Below are positions 32,664 through 41,192 of a DNA stretch of 57,480 nt, in pieces. The first letter of the stretch is position 1, and the number at the start of each line of letters is the position of its first letter. Location: NCBI RefSeq assembly GCF_000702905.1, contig NZ_JNKR01000015.1, positions 1 to 57,480 of the forward strand, given 5' to 3'. The notes beneath the pieces were generated by a model that was not told the DNA's origin, did no database searches, and saw only the letters and a list, made by a program, of their open reading frames with translations. The position numbers and the translations under genes were made by a program. Origin of the DNA: Mitsuokella jalaludinii DSM 13811 (GTDB taxonomy: Bacteria; Bacillota; Negativicutes; Selenomonadales; Selenomonadaceae).

Positions 32664-33932
32664 TCATTTGCCAGCCTTGCCCTTGCAGGAAGCTGCCTTG
32701 ACCATGATCGCAAGGACGAGCTCCGCCGCCTTCTTCAGGGATGGCAGCGGCAGGTACTCAAAGCGGCCGTGGAAGTTCGCACCGCCCGTGAAGAGATTCG
32801 GGCACGGCAGACCCATGAACGAGAGGCGTGCGCCGTCAGTGCCGCCGCGGATGGGCTGGACATCCGGCTCGATGCCAATCTCCTCCATCGCCTCGCGCGC
32901 GAGCTCCACGACATAGAGATTGCCATCCTCGATCTTCTCGAGCATGTTGTAGTAGACATCGCGGTGATGCACCTCGACGGAACCCTCGCCGTACTTCTTG
33001 TTGAAGAATGCGGCCATATCGTCGAGCAGTGCCTTGCGCCGCTCGAAGTGCGCGCGGTCGTGGTCGCGCACGAGCATCTCCATCGTGACGAGCTCGACAC
33101 TGCCCGCGACGGTGTGAACATGGAAGAAGCCCTCATGCCCCTCCGTGTACTCCGGCTTCTCGCCGGCCGGCAACATCTGCTGCCACTCCGCAGCCATCGA
33201 GACGGCATTCTTCATCTTGCCCTTCGCGTCGCCCGTGTGGACGCTGCGGCCATGGAAGAGGATGGTCGGGTTCGCCGCATTGAAGTTCTCGTACTCCAGC
33301 CCGCCGATCTCGCCGCCGTCGACCGTGTAGGCAAAATCCGCGCCGAACGCCTTGACATCGAAGCGGTCTGCACTGCGGCCCGTCTCCTCATCCGGCGTGA
33401 AGCCCAGGCGGATCTTGCCGTGCGAGATTTCCGGGTGCGCCATGAGGTATTCCGCAGCGCTGACGATGGCCGTGACGCCGGCCTTGTCATCTGCACCCAA
33501 AAGCGTCGTGCCGTCTGTCATCATGATGTCCTGGCCCTTGTAGCGCTCGATGCCCGGGAAGTCCGCGACCGAGAAGACGATTCCCTTCTCTTCGTTCAGC
33601 ACGATATCGCCGCCCGCATACGCGTGGATGATCTGCTCGTGGATCGGGCCGCCCGCCGCATCAGGACTCGTGTCGAGATGCGAGATAAAGCCGACGACAG
33701 GCGAATCGTCCCCGTTGTTCGCCGGCAGCGTCGCCATGACGTAGCCGTGCTCGTCCACCGTCACCTCCGTGAGGCCGATGGAGCGAAGCTCGTCAGCCAA
33801 GTGCTTGGCCAACACCATCTGGCCGGGCGTCGACGGGCATTCCTTGTCGTTTGCCTCATCCGACTGTGTATTGAAGGAAATATAGTCGCGGAACCGCTTC
33901 ACGACGGTTTCCATCTCGATCTCCATTGTCAT
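32664..33932 (-). CDS. pepT: Peptidase T (tripeptide aminopeptidase)
   Basis: A 422-residue M20-family zinc peptidase that removes the N-terminal residue from tripeptides in the cytoplasm. It has FISHLDTSPDAAG (metal ligands), TLLGADDKAGVTAI, TPDEETGRSADRFDV, NPTILFHGRSVHTGDAKGK-type dimer segment and IRGGTDGARLSFMGLPCPN near the end. The start ATG at 33932 has GAGG eight bases upstream; a GTG in that ribosome site is less likely. It has its own promoter with an operator-like palindrome and ends before a hairpin, so it is probably a single-gene unit. Confidence 0.95.
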   Translation of the reverse strand: MTMEIEMETVVKRFRDYISFNTQSDEANDKECPSTPGQMVLAKHLADELRSIGLTEVTVDEHGYVMATLPANNGDDSPVVGFISHLDTSPDAAGGPIHEQIIHAYAGGDIVLNEEKGIVFSVADFPGIERYKGQDIMMTDGTTLLGADDKAGVTAIVSAAEYLMAHPEISHGKIRLGFTPDEETGRSADRFDVKAFGADFAYTVDGGEIGGLEYENFNAANPTILFHGRSVHTGDAKGKMKNAVSMAAEWQQMLPAGEKPEYTEGHEGFFHVHTVAGSVELVTMEMLVRDHDRAHFERRKALLDDMAAFFNKKYGEGSVEVHHRDVYYNMLEKIEDGNLYVVELAREAMEEIGIEPDVQPIRGGTDGARLSFMGLPCPNLFTGGANFHGRFEYLPLPSLKKAAELVLAIMVKAASCKGKAGK

Positions 33933-33944
33933 TCCAATCACCTC

Positions 33945-33962
33945 ATATGATAGTCATCATAT
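33945..33962. promoter_or_regulatory. Operator-like palindrome in front of pepT
   Basis: ATATGAT-agtc-ATCATAT is a perfect 7-bp inverted repeat. It lies just after the -10 box, over the expected start of transcription and next to the ribosome site, a typical place for a repressor. The bound protein is unknown; the LysR gene ends next to the promoter. Confidence 0.5.
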
Positions 33963-33963
33963 A

Positions 33964-33992
33964 ATTATATCAATATTACGGAACATCGACAA
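33964..33992 (-). promoter_or_regulatory. Promoter of pepT
   Basis: On the minus strand TTGTCG (33992-33987) and TATAAT (33969-33964) are 17 bases apart. The -35 box touches the end of the upstream LysR gene. Confidence 0.75.
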
Positions 33993-33993
33993 G

Positions 33994-34917
33994 TCAGCGC
34001 GCCGCGTTTCCTCTGCCATCGGGCTGCGTCAGTGGAATATCCCCCTCGTGCACGAAGTGGTGGATGGTGAACTGCTGGAAGGTCATAGCTGCCGGCGAGA
34101 GTGGCCGCGAAGTGTTCCAGGCGATGCCGACGGCGCGCTTGCAGAGCGGGAAGGATATCGGCACGAAGACGACGCCGAGGTGCTCTGTGCATGGCACGTG
34201 CGGCAGGACGCTGACGCCGAGATGCGCCGCGACGAAAGAGACGAGCGTGTGGACTTCATCGCCCTCGAAGATGATCTGCGGATGGCTCTCTGCGAGGTCG
34301 AGGAACTGGTTGACCTGCTGGCGCAGCGTGTACTCGGGCTTCAAAGCGACGAACGGCTCATCCCCGACTTCGCGCAGGCTGACGCGCGACTTCTGCGCGA
34401 GCGGATGGTCCTCCGGCACGACGAGGAACATTTCTTCCGACCAGAGGTACATCCAGGCCGTATCCGGTTCATTCATCGTCGAGCAGAGGCAGATATCCGT
34501 CTCGCCGCTCGTCAGCTGCTCGGCGAGCATCGAAGAACTCTGCTGGTTGAGCTTGACATCGATGTGCGGGTAGCGCTCATGGAACTGGCGCAGGATCAGC
34601 GGCAGGAACGTGTCGCCGAGCGAGTGCAGGAAGGAGAGATGCACGACGCCTGCACCGCCGTTGTCGAGTTCGATCTCCTGTTCCGCCAGCGCAAGCTCGC
34701 GGATCACGCGGTCGACATGGAACAGGAATTTCTGCCCGGCCTCCGTCAGATCCGAGGTGCGGCCATGGCGTTCAAACAGGGTGACGCCGAGCTCCTGCTC
34801 CAATTTCTGGATGGAGCGAGAAAGAGCCGACTGCGAGACGGCCATCTCTTCGGCTGCCTGCGTGAAGTGACGGCACTTGGCCATCGCCTGGAAGTACTTC
34901 AGTTGTGTCAATTCCAT
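33994..34917 (-). CDS. LysR-family transcriptional regulator
   Basis: About 307 residues. The N-terminal winged helix-turn-helix is clear (MELTQLKYFQAMAKCRHF, AAEEMAVSQSALSRSIQKLE, GVTLFERHGR), followed by a periplasmic-binding-like effector domain. The start is set by GAGG six bases upstream. It is transcribed away from the MFS exporter gene at 35060/35378, the usual arrangement of a LysR regulator and its target. The effector is not evident. It has its own promoter within the shared region. Confidence 0.92.
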   Translation of the reverse strand: MELTQLKYFQAMAKCRHFTQAAEEMAVSQSALSRSIQKLEQELGVTLFERHGRTSDLTEAGQKFLFHVDRVIRELALAEQEIELDNGGAGVVHLSFLHSLGDTFLPLILRQFHERYPHIDVKLNQQSSSMLAEQLTSGETDICLCSTMNEPDTAWMYLWSEEMFLVVPEDHPLAQKSRVSLREVGDEPFVALKPEYTLRQQVNQFLDLAESHPQIIFEGDEVHTLVSFVAAHLGVSVLPHVPCTEHLGVVFVPISFPLCKRAVGIAWNTSRPLSPAAMTFQQFTIHHFVHEGDIPLTQPDGRGNAAR

Positions 34918-34956
34918 TTTGTTCCTCGTTTCTTGCATATCGTGCATAATTACTTT

Positions 34957-34987
34957 AGGTTATAGTCTATTATATGCACGGTAACCT
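34957..34987. promoter_or_regulatory. Candidate LysR operator between lysR and the MFS gene
   Basis: AGGTTA (34957-34962) and TAACCT (34982-34987) form an interrupted palindrome that covers the lysR -10 box. LysR proteins often bind such sites to control both themselves and the divergent gene. Only position and symmetry support this. Confidence 0.4.
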
Positions 34988-34997
34988 AGGCTGACAA
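34969..34997 (-). promoter_or_regulatory. Promoter of the LysR gene
   Basis: On the minus strand TTGTCA (34997-34992) and TATAAT (34974-34969) are 17 bases apart, about 50 bases before the start codon. Confidence 0.75.
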
Positions 34998-35059
34998 CGT
35001 TTTCCTGCTTCATTTCCATGATTATTTTGCATTGTATTCATGTATACAAGGAATCTCGC

Positions 35060-36658
35060 ATGCATTTTCTGCAAAAAACGGCAGGGATCGCCACGATTAT
35101 GCACAATTTGCATCCTATTTGTGAAAATTATACATTAGACGTGCTCTCTGAAGATGACTATACTAAGTTTCAGATTTCATTCATAGATATTTTAGATAAG
35201 CAGGTGAACGCATTGAATTATCGGATTCCCTCGGATTATGTTGAAGCGCTCTGTGCAGAGACTGGCATGTCAGCGAGCGATGCCCATCGCATGCTGACGG
35301 TCGCGCACTGCACAGCGGTCCATCATCCGCGCCATCATCATAAGAAACAGGTTTCGCTTGGAAAGGAGTCTTCTGTCATGGCAGATTCAGCTGCCCCGAC
35401 GCGCCTCTGGACGCGTGACTACGTATTTGACATCGGTGTCAACTTCCTCGTCTACTCGGTCCACTTCCTCTTGATGCTCTGGTCTACGGCCTATGCCATC
35501 TACACCTGGAATGCTTCCATCAGCATGGCCGGCCTCGCCTCTGGCCTCTTCATCGTCGGTGCCCTGTTCGCCCGCATCCCAGCTGGACGCTTCATCGATT
35601 TCGTCGGCCGCCGCAAGATGTTCCTTGCCGGCACGCTGATGTTCTTCCTGCTCGTCCTCTGCTACGAGCTCGCGCCGTCGCTCGAGGTCTTCATGCTCGT
35701 CCGCTTCCTGCATGGCCTGTCTTTCGGCACGACCTCGACGGCAGCGAGCACGGTCGTCGCCGCACTCGTCCCGCTCAAGCGCATGGGCACGGGCATCGGC
35801 TACTTCACGCTCGGCGTCACGATGGCTTCGGCCATCGGCCCCTTCATCGCCATGAACCTCACGTCCGCCAAGGAATTCACGCTCGCCATCGAGATCTGCG
35901 CGGCCGCAACCTTCCTGATCTTCGCGCTCTCCTTCTTCATCAAGGCGCCGGAGCGCACGATCCTGCCAGAAGAGAAAGCAGATCTCCACAAGATCTCGTT
36001 CGACCGCTTCTTCTCCATCAAGGCACTCGCCATCTCCTGCATCGCCCTGATGGCCGGTGTCTGCTACTCCACGGTCCTGAGCTTCCTCGGCGCCTACACG
36101 GCTCACATCGGCATCACGGGCATCGGCGCGACGGGCTTCTTCCTCTGCTTCGCCGCTACTTCCTTCATCAGCCGCCCGCTGACTGGCTACCTGCTCGACC
36201 ACTTCGGCGGCAACATCGTCATCTACCCGGCACTCATCTGCATGGCCGTCGCCATGGGCTTCATCGGTACGGCCAGCACGGACGCAGCCATGCTGATCGG
36301 CGCACTCTTCCTCGGCTTCGGCTACGGCACGACGACGGCTTCCTGCCATGCTCTTGCCGTCCACTGCGCACCGATGCATCAGGTCGGCGTCGCGACGAGC
36401 ACTTACTTCGTCCTGCTTGACTTCGGCATCGGCGTCGGCCCATACACGCTCGGCAGCTTTGTCCCGGCCTTCGGCTTCTCCTTCGTCTACATCGCAGCTG
36501 GTGCCATCTCCCTCATCGGCATCGTCCTCTACTACTACCTGCTCGCCCGCCATCACCGCTTCACGCGCCATCAGATGGACCGCGACAGCGAAGCCAAGAC
36601 GATCATCGCCCAGCGCCGCCAGCGCTTCTACGAGAAGCGCCTTGCCGGTGCACACTGA
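35060..36658 (+). CDS. MFS transporter with an in-frame N-terminal extension
   Basis: The membrane part, from MADSAAPTRLWTRDYVFD at 35378 on (about 426 residues), is a twelve-helix major facilitator: ARIPAGRFIDFVGRRKMF between helices 2 and 3, FLHGLSFGTTSTAASTVV, and the half-repeat SRPLTGYLLDHFGG. It resembles drug or metabolite exporters; the substrate is unknown. Two starts are credible. The ATG at 35378 has AAGGAG nine bases upstream and gives a normal-length transporter. The ATG at 35060 has AAGGA seven bases upstream and adds 106 residues that stay in frame, are AT-rich, and end in a His-rich stretch HHPRHHHKK. I give the longer form because the frame has no stop, but the shorter is equally likely. 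A LysR gene diverges upstream. Confidence 0.75.
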   Translation: MHFLQKTAGIATIMHNLHPICENYTLDVLSEDDYTKFQISFIDILDKQVNALNYRIPSDYVEALCAETGMSASDAHRMLTVAHCTAVHHPRHHHKKQVSLGKESSVMADSAAPTRLWTRDYVFDIGVNFLVYSVHFLLMLWSTAYAIYTWNASISMAGLASGLFIVGALFARIPAGRFIDFVGRRKMFLAGTLMFFLLVLCYELAPSLEVFMLVRFLHGLSFGTTSTAASTVVAALVPLKRMGTGIGYFTLGVTMASAIGPFIAMNLTSAKEFTLAIEICAAATFLIFALSFFIKAPERTILPEEKADLHKISFDRFFSIKALAISCIALMAGVCYSTVLSFLGAYTAHIGITGIGATGFFLCFAATSFISRPLTGYLLDHFGGNIVIYPALICMAVAMGFIGTASTDAAMLIGALFLGFGYGTTTASCHALAVHCAPMHQVGVATSTYFVLLDFGIGVGPYTLGSFVPAFGFSFVYIAAGAISLIGIVLYYYLLARHHRFTRHQMDRDSEAKTIIAQRRQRFYEKRLAGAH

Positions 36659-36683
36659 GATCTGCATCCCATGCTCAACAGAA

Positions 36684-36716
36684 ATACGGTATCCTAGACG
36701 GATACCGTATTTTTTG
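36684..36716 (+). terminator. Terminator of the MFS gene
   Basis: ATACGGTATCC (36684-36694) pairs with 36700-36710 around a 5-nt loop and is followed by six T. It stands 26 bases after the stop. On the minus strand it is also followed by some T and may serve the facing amidohydrolase gene. Confidence 0.88.
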
Positions 36717-36743
36717 TTGCCGATTCACTTTGTCCGATATGCA

Positions 36744-37574
36744 TCAGCTGTCGAGCATCGCTTCTGGCTTCAGATGGTAGATGCGCATGGCATTCTTGTA
36801 GAATACCTCATCCCAATGCTCCTCTGGGATGATTTCCTTCGTGAAGGCGATGTAGTCCCCGAGATTGGCAAGCGGCCAGTCCGTGCCGAACATGAAGCGG
36901 TCGTAGAGGTCGAGGTATTCGAGCCAGCCCTTGAGGCGCTCGATGTAGAAATGCTTCTTCTCGCAGAAAGCCCCAAAATCCGGGATCTTGCGCTCTAAAA
37001 GGCCCGAGAGGTCTGCCGCCACATTGGGGTTCTTCTCAATGACGGCTGCCGCATCCGTAAACCACGGCTCGCCAAAGTGGCACATGACGAACCGCACCTT
37101 GCGGAACTTCGTCGCCGCCTCATCCATGACGAGCGGATGGCTGTACTTCAAGAGCGCGTTGTCTGTCGCCGTCAGGCCCGTATGGACCGCGACCGGCTTG
37201 TCGTAGCGCGCGGCGAGCTCGTAGACTGGCGCAAGCCTGTCGTCGTAGAGGTAAAACGAAGCGTAGCCCGGGTAGAGCTTGATGCCGACACAGCGATCGC
37301 TCCTCAAATGCTGCTCGATGAGATGGAGCTTCTGCGGCAGCTTCTCCATGTCGAATACCTGGCTGTCAAGCCCGATGCAGTACGAAAGGAAGGGCGGATA
37401 CGCTGGCGCGAGCGCTTCGACGGGCAGATTGCCCATGACGATGCCGTGCACCATGCCGCGCATCCTGTACTGCTCGAGCAGGTGGTCGGCGCTGTTCTCA
37501 TGCTCGGCTGCCTTCGCGATCTCGTCAAAGTAGGCATCCGACCCAAAGTGAAGATGTGCATCGATGATTTTCAT
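36744..37574 (-). CDS. Amidohydrolase-2 family metal-dependent hydrolase
   Basis: A 276-residue TIM-barrel hydrolase. It begins KIIDAHLHFG, with the HxH metal ligands, and has GIKLYPGY, KPVAVHTGL, RFVMCHFGEPW and near the C-terminus RFMFGTDWPLANLGDY with the conserved Asp. This matches the amidohydrolase-2 group, which includes decarboxylases and lactonases; the substrate is unknown. It follows the M20 peptidase gene by 28 bases and shares its promoter, so the two may act on the same amide or peptide-like compound. Confidence 0.85.
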   Translation of the reverse strand: MKIIDAHLHFGSDAYFDEIAKAAEHENSADHLLEQYRMRGMVHGIVMGNLPVEALAPAYPPFLSYCIGLDSQVFDMEKLPQKLHLIEQHLRSDRCVGIKLYPGYASFYLYDDRLAPVYELAARYDKPVAVHTGLTATDNALLKYSHPLVMDEAATKFRKVRFVMCHFGEPWFTDAAAVIEKNPNVAADLSGLLERKIPDFGAFCEKKHFYIERLKGWLEYLDLYDRFMFGTDWPLANLGDYIAFTKEIIPEEHWDEVFYKNAMRIYHLKPEAMLDS

Positions 37575-37602
37575 TGCTTACCCCTTATCTTGGCGCATCG
37601 CC

Positions 37603-38736
37603 TCAGAGGCGCACAAAGGCCTCCACGGCGAGTCTTGCCATATATCTGGCAGCCGGTCCGAGTGCTGCCGGATCAACGTGGAATTTCGGATTGTGGTTAG
37701 CCGGCGACTTGCCCGTGCCGACGAGCACGAATACGCCGGGGATCTCCTCCTGGTAGTAGGCGAAATCCTCGCCGGCCAGATTGACGGGCGCGGGCACGAC
37801 GTCCAGCTCCGCCTCCTTCGCCACCTCGATGGCAAAGTCCGTCCAGTCCGGCGTGTTATCCGTCGCCGGCGGGCCGGCATACCAGGTGAGTTCTGCATGA
37901 CCGCCAAAGGATGCGGCCTGCCCCTCTGCCAGCTCGTAGATGCGTTTCTTGATGAGCTTCCGGTCCTCTGCCGTCAGGCAGCGCACCGTGCCCTCCAGCC
38001 ACGAGGATTCAGGGATGACGTTCCAGGTATTGCCGCTCTCGATGTGCGTGATGGAGACGAGGCCCGGGTGTGCCGGGTCGATATTGCGCGAGACGATGCT
38101 CTGCGCAGCCGTGACGAAGCTCGCGGCCATGACGATGGGGTCGATGCCGCGCTCCGGATGAGCTGCATGCGTGCCCTTGCCGTGGAACGTCACGGTGAAC
38201 TTGTCGACAGACGCCGTCACCGCGCCCGAGCGGATGCCGAGCGTGCCGACATCGTAGAGCGGCGAGGTGTGCAGGCCAAAGATGGCCTGTACGTCCTTGA
38301 GCACCCCCGTCTCCATGACCTTGCGCGCGCCGCCCGGCGCCTCTTCTGCCGACTGGAAGATCAGGTAGACTGTGCCGCGAAGCTCGCGCTCCTTCGCCTT
38401 GAGCAGGTACGCCGAGCCGAGCACCGCACTGATGTGGAAGTCATGGCCGCAGGCGTGCATGCGGCCCGCGTGCTCAGACGCATAGGCAAGACCCGACTCC
38501 TCCTGGATCGGCAGGCCGTCGATATCGCAGCGCAACGCGATGAACGGCGCCTCACCTGTGCCAACCTTGGCGACAAGGCCCGTCTTGAGCGGCAGGTCGA
38601 GGACCTCGATGCCAGCAGCCGCGAGGTCCTCTCGGAGGCGCTTTGTCGTCTCGACTTCCTCGTAGGAGAGTTCCGGGTGACGGTGGAACCAGTAAAATTC
38701 ATCGGTTATCTTCTGGAAGATGTCCTGTTCGTTCAT
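37603..38736 (-). CDS. M20-family amidohydrolase / peptidase
   Basis: A 377-residue zinc-dependent hydrolase of the M20D (aminoacylase, indole-acetyl-amino acid hydrolase) type. Marks are FHRHPELSYEEVET at the N-terminus, ALRCDIDGLPIQEESGL, MHACGHDFHISAVLG with metal ligands, QSAEEAPGGARKVMETG and the dimer-domain segment HGKGTHAAHPERGIDPI. Such enzymes split N-acyl amino acids, N-acetyl-diaminopimelate or hippurate; which one cannot be said. It is first in a two-gene operon with a strong promoter. Confidence 0.9.
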   Translation of the reverse strand: MNEQDIFQKITDEFYWFHRHPELSYEEVETTKRLREDLAAAGIEVLDLPLKTGLVAKVGTGEAPFIALRCDIDGLPIQEESGLAYASEHAGRMHACGHDFHISAVLGSAYLLKAKERELRGTVYLIFQSAEEAPGGARKVMETGVLKDVQAIFGLHTSPLYDVGTLGIRSGAVTASVDKFTVTFHGKGTHAAHPERGIDPIVMAASFVTAAQSIVSRNIDPAHPGLVSITHIESGNTWNVIPESSWLEGTVRCLTAEDRKLIKKRIYELAEGQAASFGGHAELTWYAGPPATDNTPDWTDFAIEVAKEAELDVVPAPVNLAGEDFAYYQEEIPGVFVLVGTGKSPANHNPKFHVDPAALGPAARYMARLAVEAFVRL

Positions 38737-38786
38737 ATCTATCCCTCGCTATCTATATACATAGTTAATTAATATGTTTTACTGAC

Positions 38787-38815
38787 ATTGTAATATAGAG
38801 CGATGATGCTGTCAA
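38787..38815 (-). promoter_or_regulatory. Promoter of the M20 peptidase operon
   Basis: On the minus strand a consensus TTGACA (38815-38810) and TACAAT (38792-38787) are 17 bases apart, about 50 bases before the start codon and directly after the lysS terminator. Confidence 0.85.
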
Positions 38816-38827
38816 TCTCTGCAAATA

Positions 38828-38860
38828 GAAAAACTCCTGGCACCAGAAGGCGCCAGAAGT
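38828..38860 (-). terminator. Terminator of greA-lysS
   Basis: ACTTCTGGCGCC and GGTGCCAGGAGT (38860-38849 with 38844-38833, one mismatch) form a stem around TTCT, followed on the minus strand by TTTTT. It begins about 10 bases after the lysS stop. Confidence 0.88.
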
Positions 38861-38870
38861 CTGCCAAGTC

Positions 38871-40382
38871 TTATTCAGAGAGCGGCTTCATCGTCGGGAA
38901 GAGCAGGACGTCGCGGATGGACGGCGCGTCCGTCAGCAGCATGACGAGGCGGTCGATGCCGATGCCGACACCGCCCGTCGGCGGCAGGCCGTACTCCATG
39001 GCCGTGATGTAGTCGCGGTCCATGACGTGAGCCTCATCGTCGCCGGCTTCGCGCTGCTTGAGCTGATCGAGGAAGCGGCCCTCCTGGTCGATTGGGTCGT
39101 TGAGCTCCGTGAAGCCATTGGCCAGCTCGCGGCCGTAGATGAAGAACTCGAAGCGGTCGGTGATGCGCGGGTCTTCCGGATTGCGCTTCGCGAGCGGCGA
39201 GATCTCCGTCGGATGGCCCGTGATGAACGTCGGCTGCATCAGTGTCTCCTCGACCTTCTCCTCGAAGGCCTGGTTGAGGATGCCGCCGATGCCGTGGCGC
39301 GGCTCGTACGGGACGCCGATCTCGTCAGCCATCTTGCGGGCCTCTTCGACGGTCTTGCAAGAGAGGAAATCCTTGCCCGTCGCCTCTTTGACGGCATCGT
39401 TCATGCTGATGCGCTTGACCTTCGAGAGATCGATCTCGACGCCCTGGTAATTGATGACCGGCGTGCCGAGAACGCTCTTGGCGGCATTGACGACAATGCC
39501 TTCCGTGATGTCCATCATGTCCGTGTAGTCAGCGTACGCCTGGTAGAACTCGATCGTCGTGAACTCCGGGTTGTGGCGGACATCCATGCCCTCGTTGCGG
39601 AAGACGCGGCCCATCTCGTAGACGCGGTCGAAACCGCCGATGACGAGGCGCTTGAGGTTGAGCTCCGTCGCGATGCGCAGGTAGAGGTCGATGTCGAGTG
39701 CATTGTGGTGCGTGACGAACGGGCGCGCTGCTGCGCCGCCGGCGATCGTCGAGAGTACCGGCGTCTCGACCTCGAGGTAATCGCGATCATCGAGGTACGT
39801 GCGGATGGACTGGATGATCTTCGTGCGCTTGCGGAAGGTGTCGCGGACCTCCGGGTTCATGATGAGGTCGAGGTAGCGCTGGCGGTAACGGATGTCGACA
39901 TCCTGCAGGCCGTGGAACTTCTCCGGCAGCGGGCGCAGCGACTTCGAGAGCAGGTCGAAGTCCTCGACGCGGACCGTCACCTCGCCGCGGTGCGTCTTGA
40001 AGACGATGCCGCGGATGCCGACGATGTCGCCGATATCGAGCTTCTTGAACTGGTTCTTGTACTTGTCCTCGCCGAGCACATCGATCTTGAAGTAGACCTG
40101 GATGTTGCCCGTGCGGTCGTTGAGCGTGCAGAACGACGCCTTGCCATGGCCGCGGATGGCCATGAGACGGCCGGCGATGCGGACCTCGCCGCCCTCTTCA
40201 TCGCCTTCAAGATGTGCGTATTTCTCCTTGATTGGCTCTGCATAATCCGTGACTTCGTAACGATGGCCAAACGGCGGCACGCCCATCGCGCGGAATTCTT
40301 CCATCTTTTCGCGGCGGACCTTCATCATCTCATTGAGGTCTTCCACAGGAGCCTGCTGCCCCTTCTGCTTCTTATCTGCCAT
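38871..40382 (-). CDS. lysS: Lysyl-tRNA synthetase (class II)
   Basis: A 503-residue class II aminoacyl-tRNA synthetase. An N-terminal OB-fold anticodon-binding domain ([22 protein letters not shown]) is followed by the catalytic domain: motif 1 region with [10 protein letters not shown], motif 2 with [23 protein letters not shown] in part, and motif 3 [14 protein letters not shown]. The ATG at 40382 (MADKKQ) is preferred to one three codons upstream because of spacing from GGAG. It forms an operon with greA, 38 bases upstream, the usual Firmicute pair. Confidence 0.97.
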   Translation of the reverse strand: MADKKQKGQQAPVEDLNEMMKVRREKMEEFRAMGVPPFGHRYEVTDYAEPIKEKYAHLEGDEEGGEVRIAGRLMAIRGHGKASFCTLNDRTGNIQVYFKIDVLGEDKYKNQFKKLDIGDIVGIRGIVFKTHRGEVTVRVEDFDLLSKSLRPLPEKFHGLQDVDIRYRQRYLDLIMNPEVRDTFRKRTKIIQSIRTYLDDRDYLEVETPVLSTIAGGAAARPFVTHHNALDIDLYLRIATELNLKRLVIGGFDRVYEMGRVFRNEGMDVRHNPEFTTIEFYQAYADYTDMMDITEGIVVNAAKSVLGTPVINYQGVEIDLSKVKRISMNDAVKEATGKDFLSCKTVEEARKMADEIGVPYEPRHGIGGILNQAFEEKVEETLMQPTFITGHPTEISPLAKRNPEDPRITDRFEFFIYGRELANGFTELNDPIDQEGRFLDQLKQREAGDDEAHVMDRDYITAMEYGLPPTGGVGIGIDRLVMLLTDAPSIRDVLLFPTMKPLSE

Positions 40383-40420
40383 ACTTTCCATTACTCCAAT
40401 CTAAACGATCCGCTGCGCTC

Positions 40421-40891
40421 TCAGCCCTTGATTGCGAGGATCTCGTACTTGATGATGCCGGCCGGAGCGTGCACGTCGATGACGCTGCCGCTCTTCTGTC
40501 CGAGAAGTGCCTGACCGAGCGGGGACTCATTCGAGATCTTGCCCTCGTCCGGGTCAGCCTCCGTCGAGCCGACGAGCATGAAGGTGTCCTCATCGCCGAA
40601 CTCGATGTCCTTGACCGTGACCTTGCTGCCCATCTGGACGATATCGCCGGCACCAGCCTTGATGATGTGCGAGTTGCGGATCTTGGCCGTGAGGTCCTGG
40701 ATCTCGCCCTCGAGGAATGCCTGCTCGTTCTTGGCATCGTCGTACTCCGAGTTCTCGGAGAGGTCGCCCAGTGCGATGGCGGCCTTCAGGCGCTCTGCAA
40801 TCTCGATGCGCTTGACGCTCTTGAGGTAGTTGAGCTTTTCTACGAGTTTATTATAGCCTTCTTCGGTCAGCATGACCTGTTTATCTGCCAT
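40421..40891 (-). CDS. greA: Transcription elongation factor GreA
   Basis: A 156-residue protein that binds in the secondary channel of RNA polymerase and triggers cleavage of backtracked RNA. The N-terminal coiled coil (LTEEGYNKLVEKLNYLK to FLEGEIQDL) carries the acidic tip region DLSENSEYDDAKNEQ, and the C-terminal FKBP-like domain ends SVIDVHAPAGIIKYEIL. It is driven by a perfect consensus promoter inside the end of the GIY-YIG gene and precedes lysS. Confidence 0.97.
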   Translation of the reverse strand: MADKQVMLTEEGYNKLVEKLNYLKSVKRIEIAERLKAAIALGDLSENSEYDDAKNEQAFLEGEIQDLTAKIRNSHIIKAGAGDIVQMGSKVTVKDIEFGDEDTFMLVGSTEADPDEGKISNESPLGQALLGQKSGSVIDVHAPAGIIKYEILAIKG

Positions 40892-40922
40892 GATAAAACG
40901 CCCCTTTATGTTTCAGTTTAAC

Positions 40923-41192
40923 TTATTCATTATAATTTCTTTTCTCAGCTGTGTCAATCAAGGCAAGCTTCGCCGCGCGCGTCATCTTCTTGATGGCGGC
41001 CTCGCGCGAAAGTGCCTCTCCCTTCGTCGCGAAGGACTCGAAGTAGACGAGATGGACCGGGCGGTGCGAGCGCGTGTACTTCGCGCCGCGCCCTGCATTA
41101 TGCGCCTTGACGCGCCCCGCCAGGTCATTCGTCCAGCCCGTGTAGAAGCTGCCGTCCGCACATTCGAGGATGTAGGTGTAGGCCTCTGCCAT
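40923..41192 (-). CDS. GIY-YIG nuclease-domain protein (UPF0213/YhbQ-like)
   Basis: An 89-residue single-domain GIY-YIG protein. It begins YTYILECADGSFYTGWTNDL, the GIY-YIG core with its Tyr pair, then the Arg helix RVKAHNAGRGAKYTRSHRP and EALSREAAIKKMTRAAKLALI. Family members are small structure-specific nucleases; functions of the stand-alone type are poorly known. The start shares one base with the stop of the cyclophilin gene (TGATG). Its last dozen codons contain a perfect promoter for greA. A longer reading of this frame overlaps the cyclophilin and is rejected. Confidence 0.9.
   Translation of the reverse strand: MAEAYTYILECADGSFYTGWTNDLAGRVKAHNAGRGAKYTRSHRPVHLVYFESFATKGEALSREAAIKKMTRAAKLALIDTAEKRNYNE
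40929..40957 (-). promoter_or_regulatory. Perfect consensus promoter of greA-lysS
   Basis: On the minus strand TTGACA (40957-40952) and TATAAT (40934-40929) are exactly 17 bases apart, full matches to the sigma-70/sigma-A consensus. It lies inside the last codons of the GIY-YIG gene, about 40 bases before greA. Confidence 0.88.
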
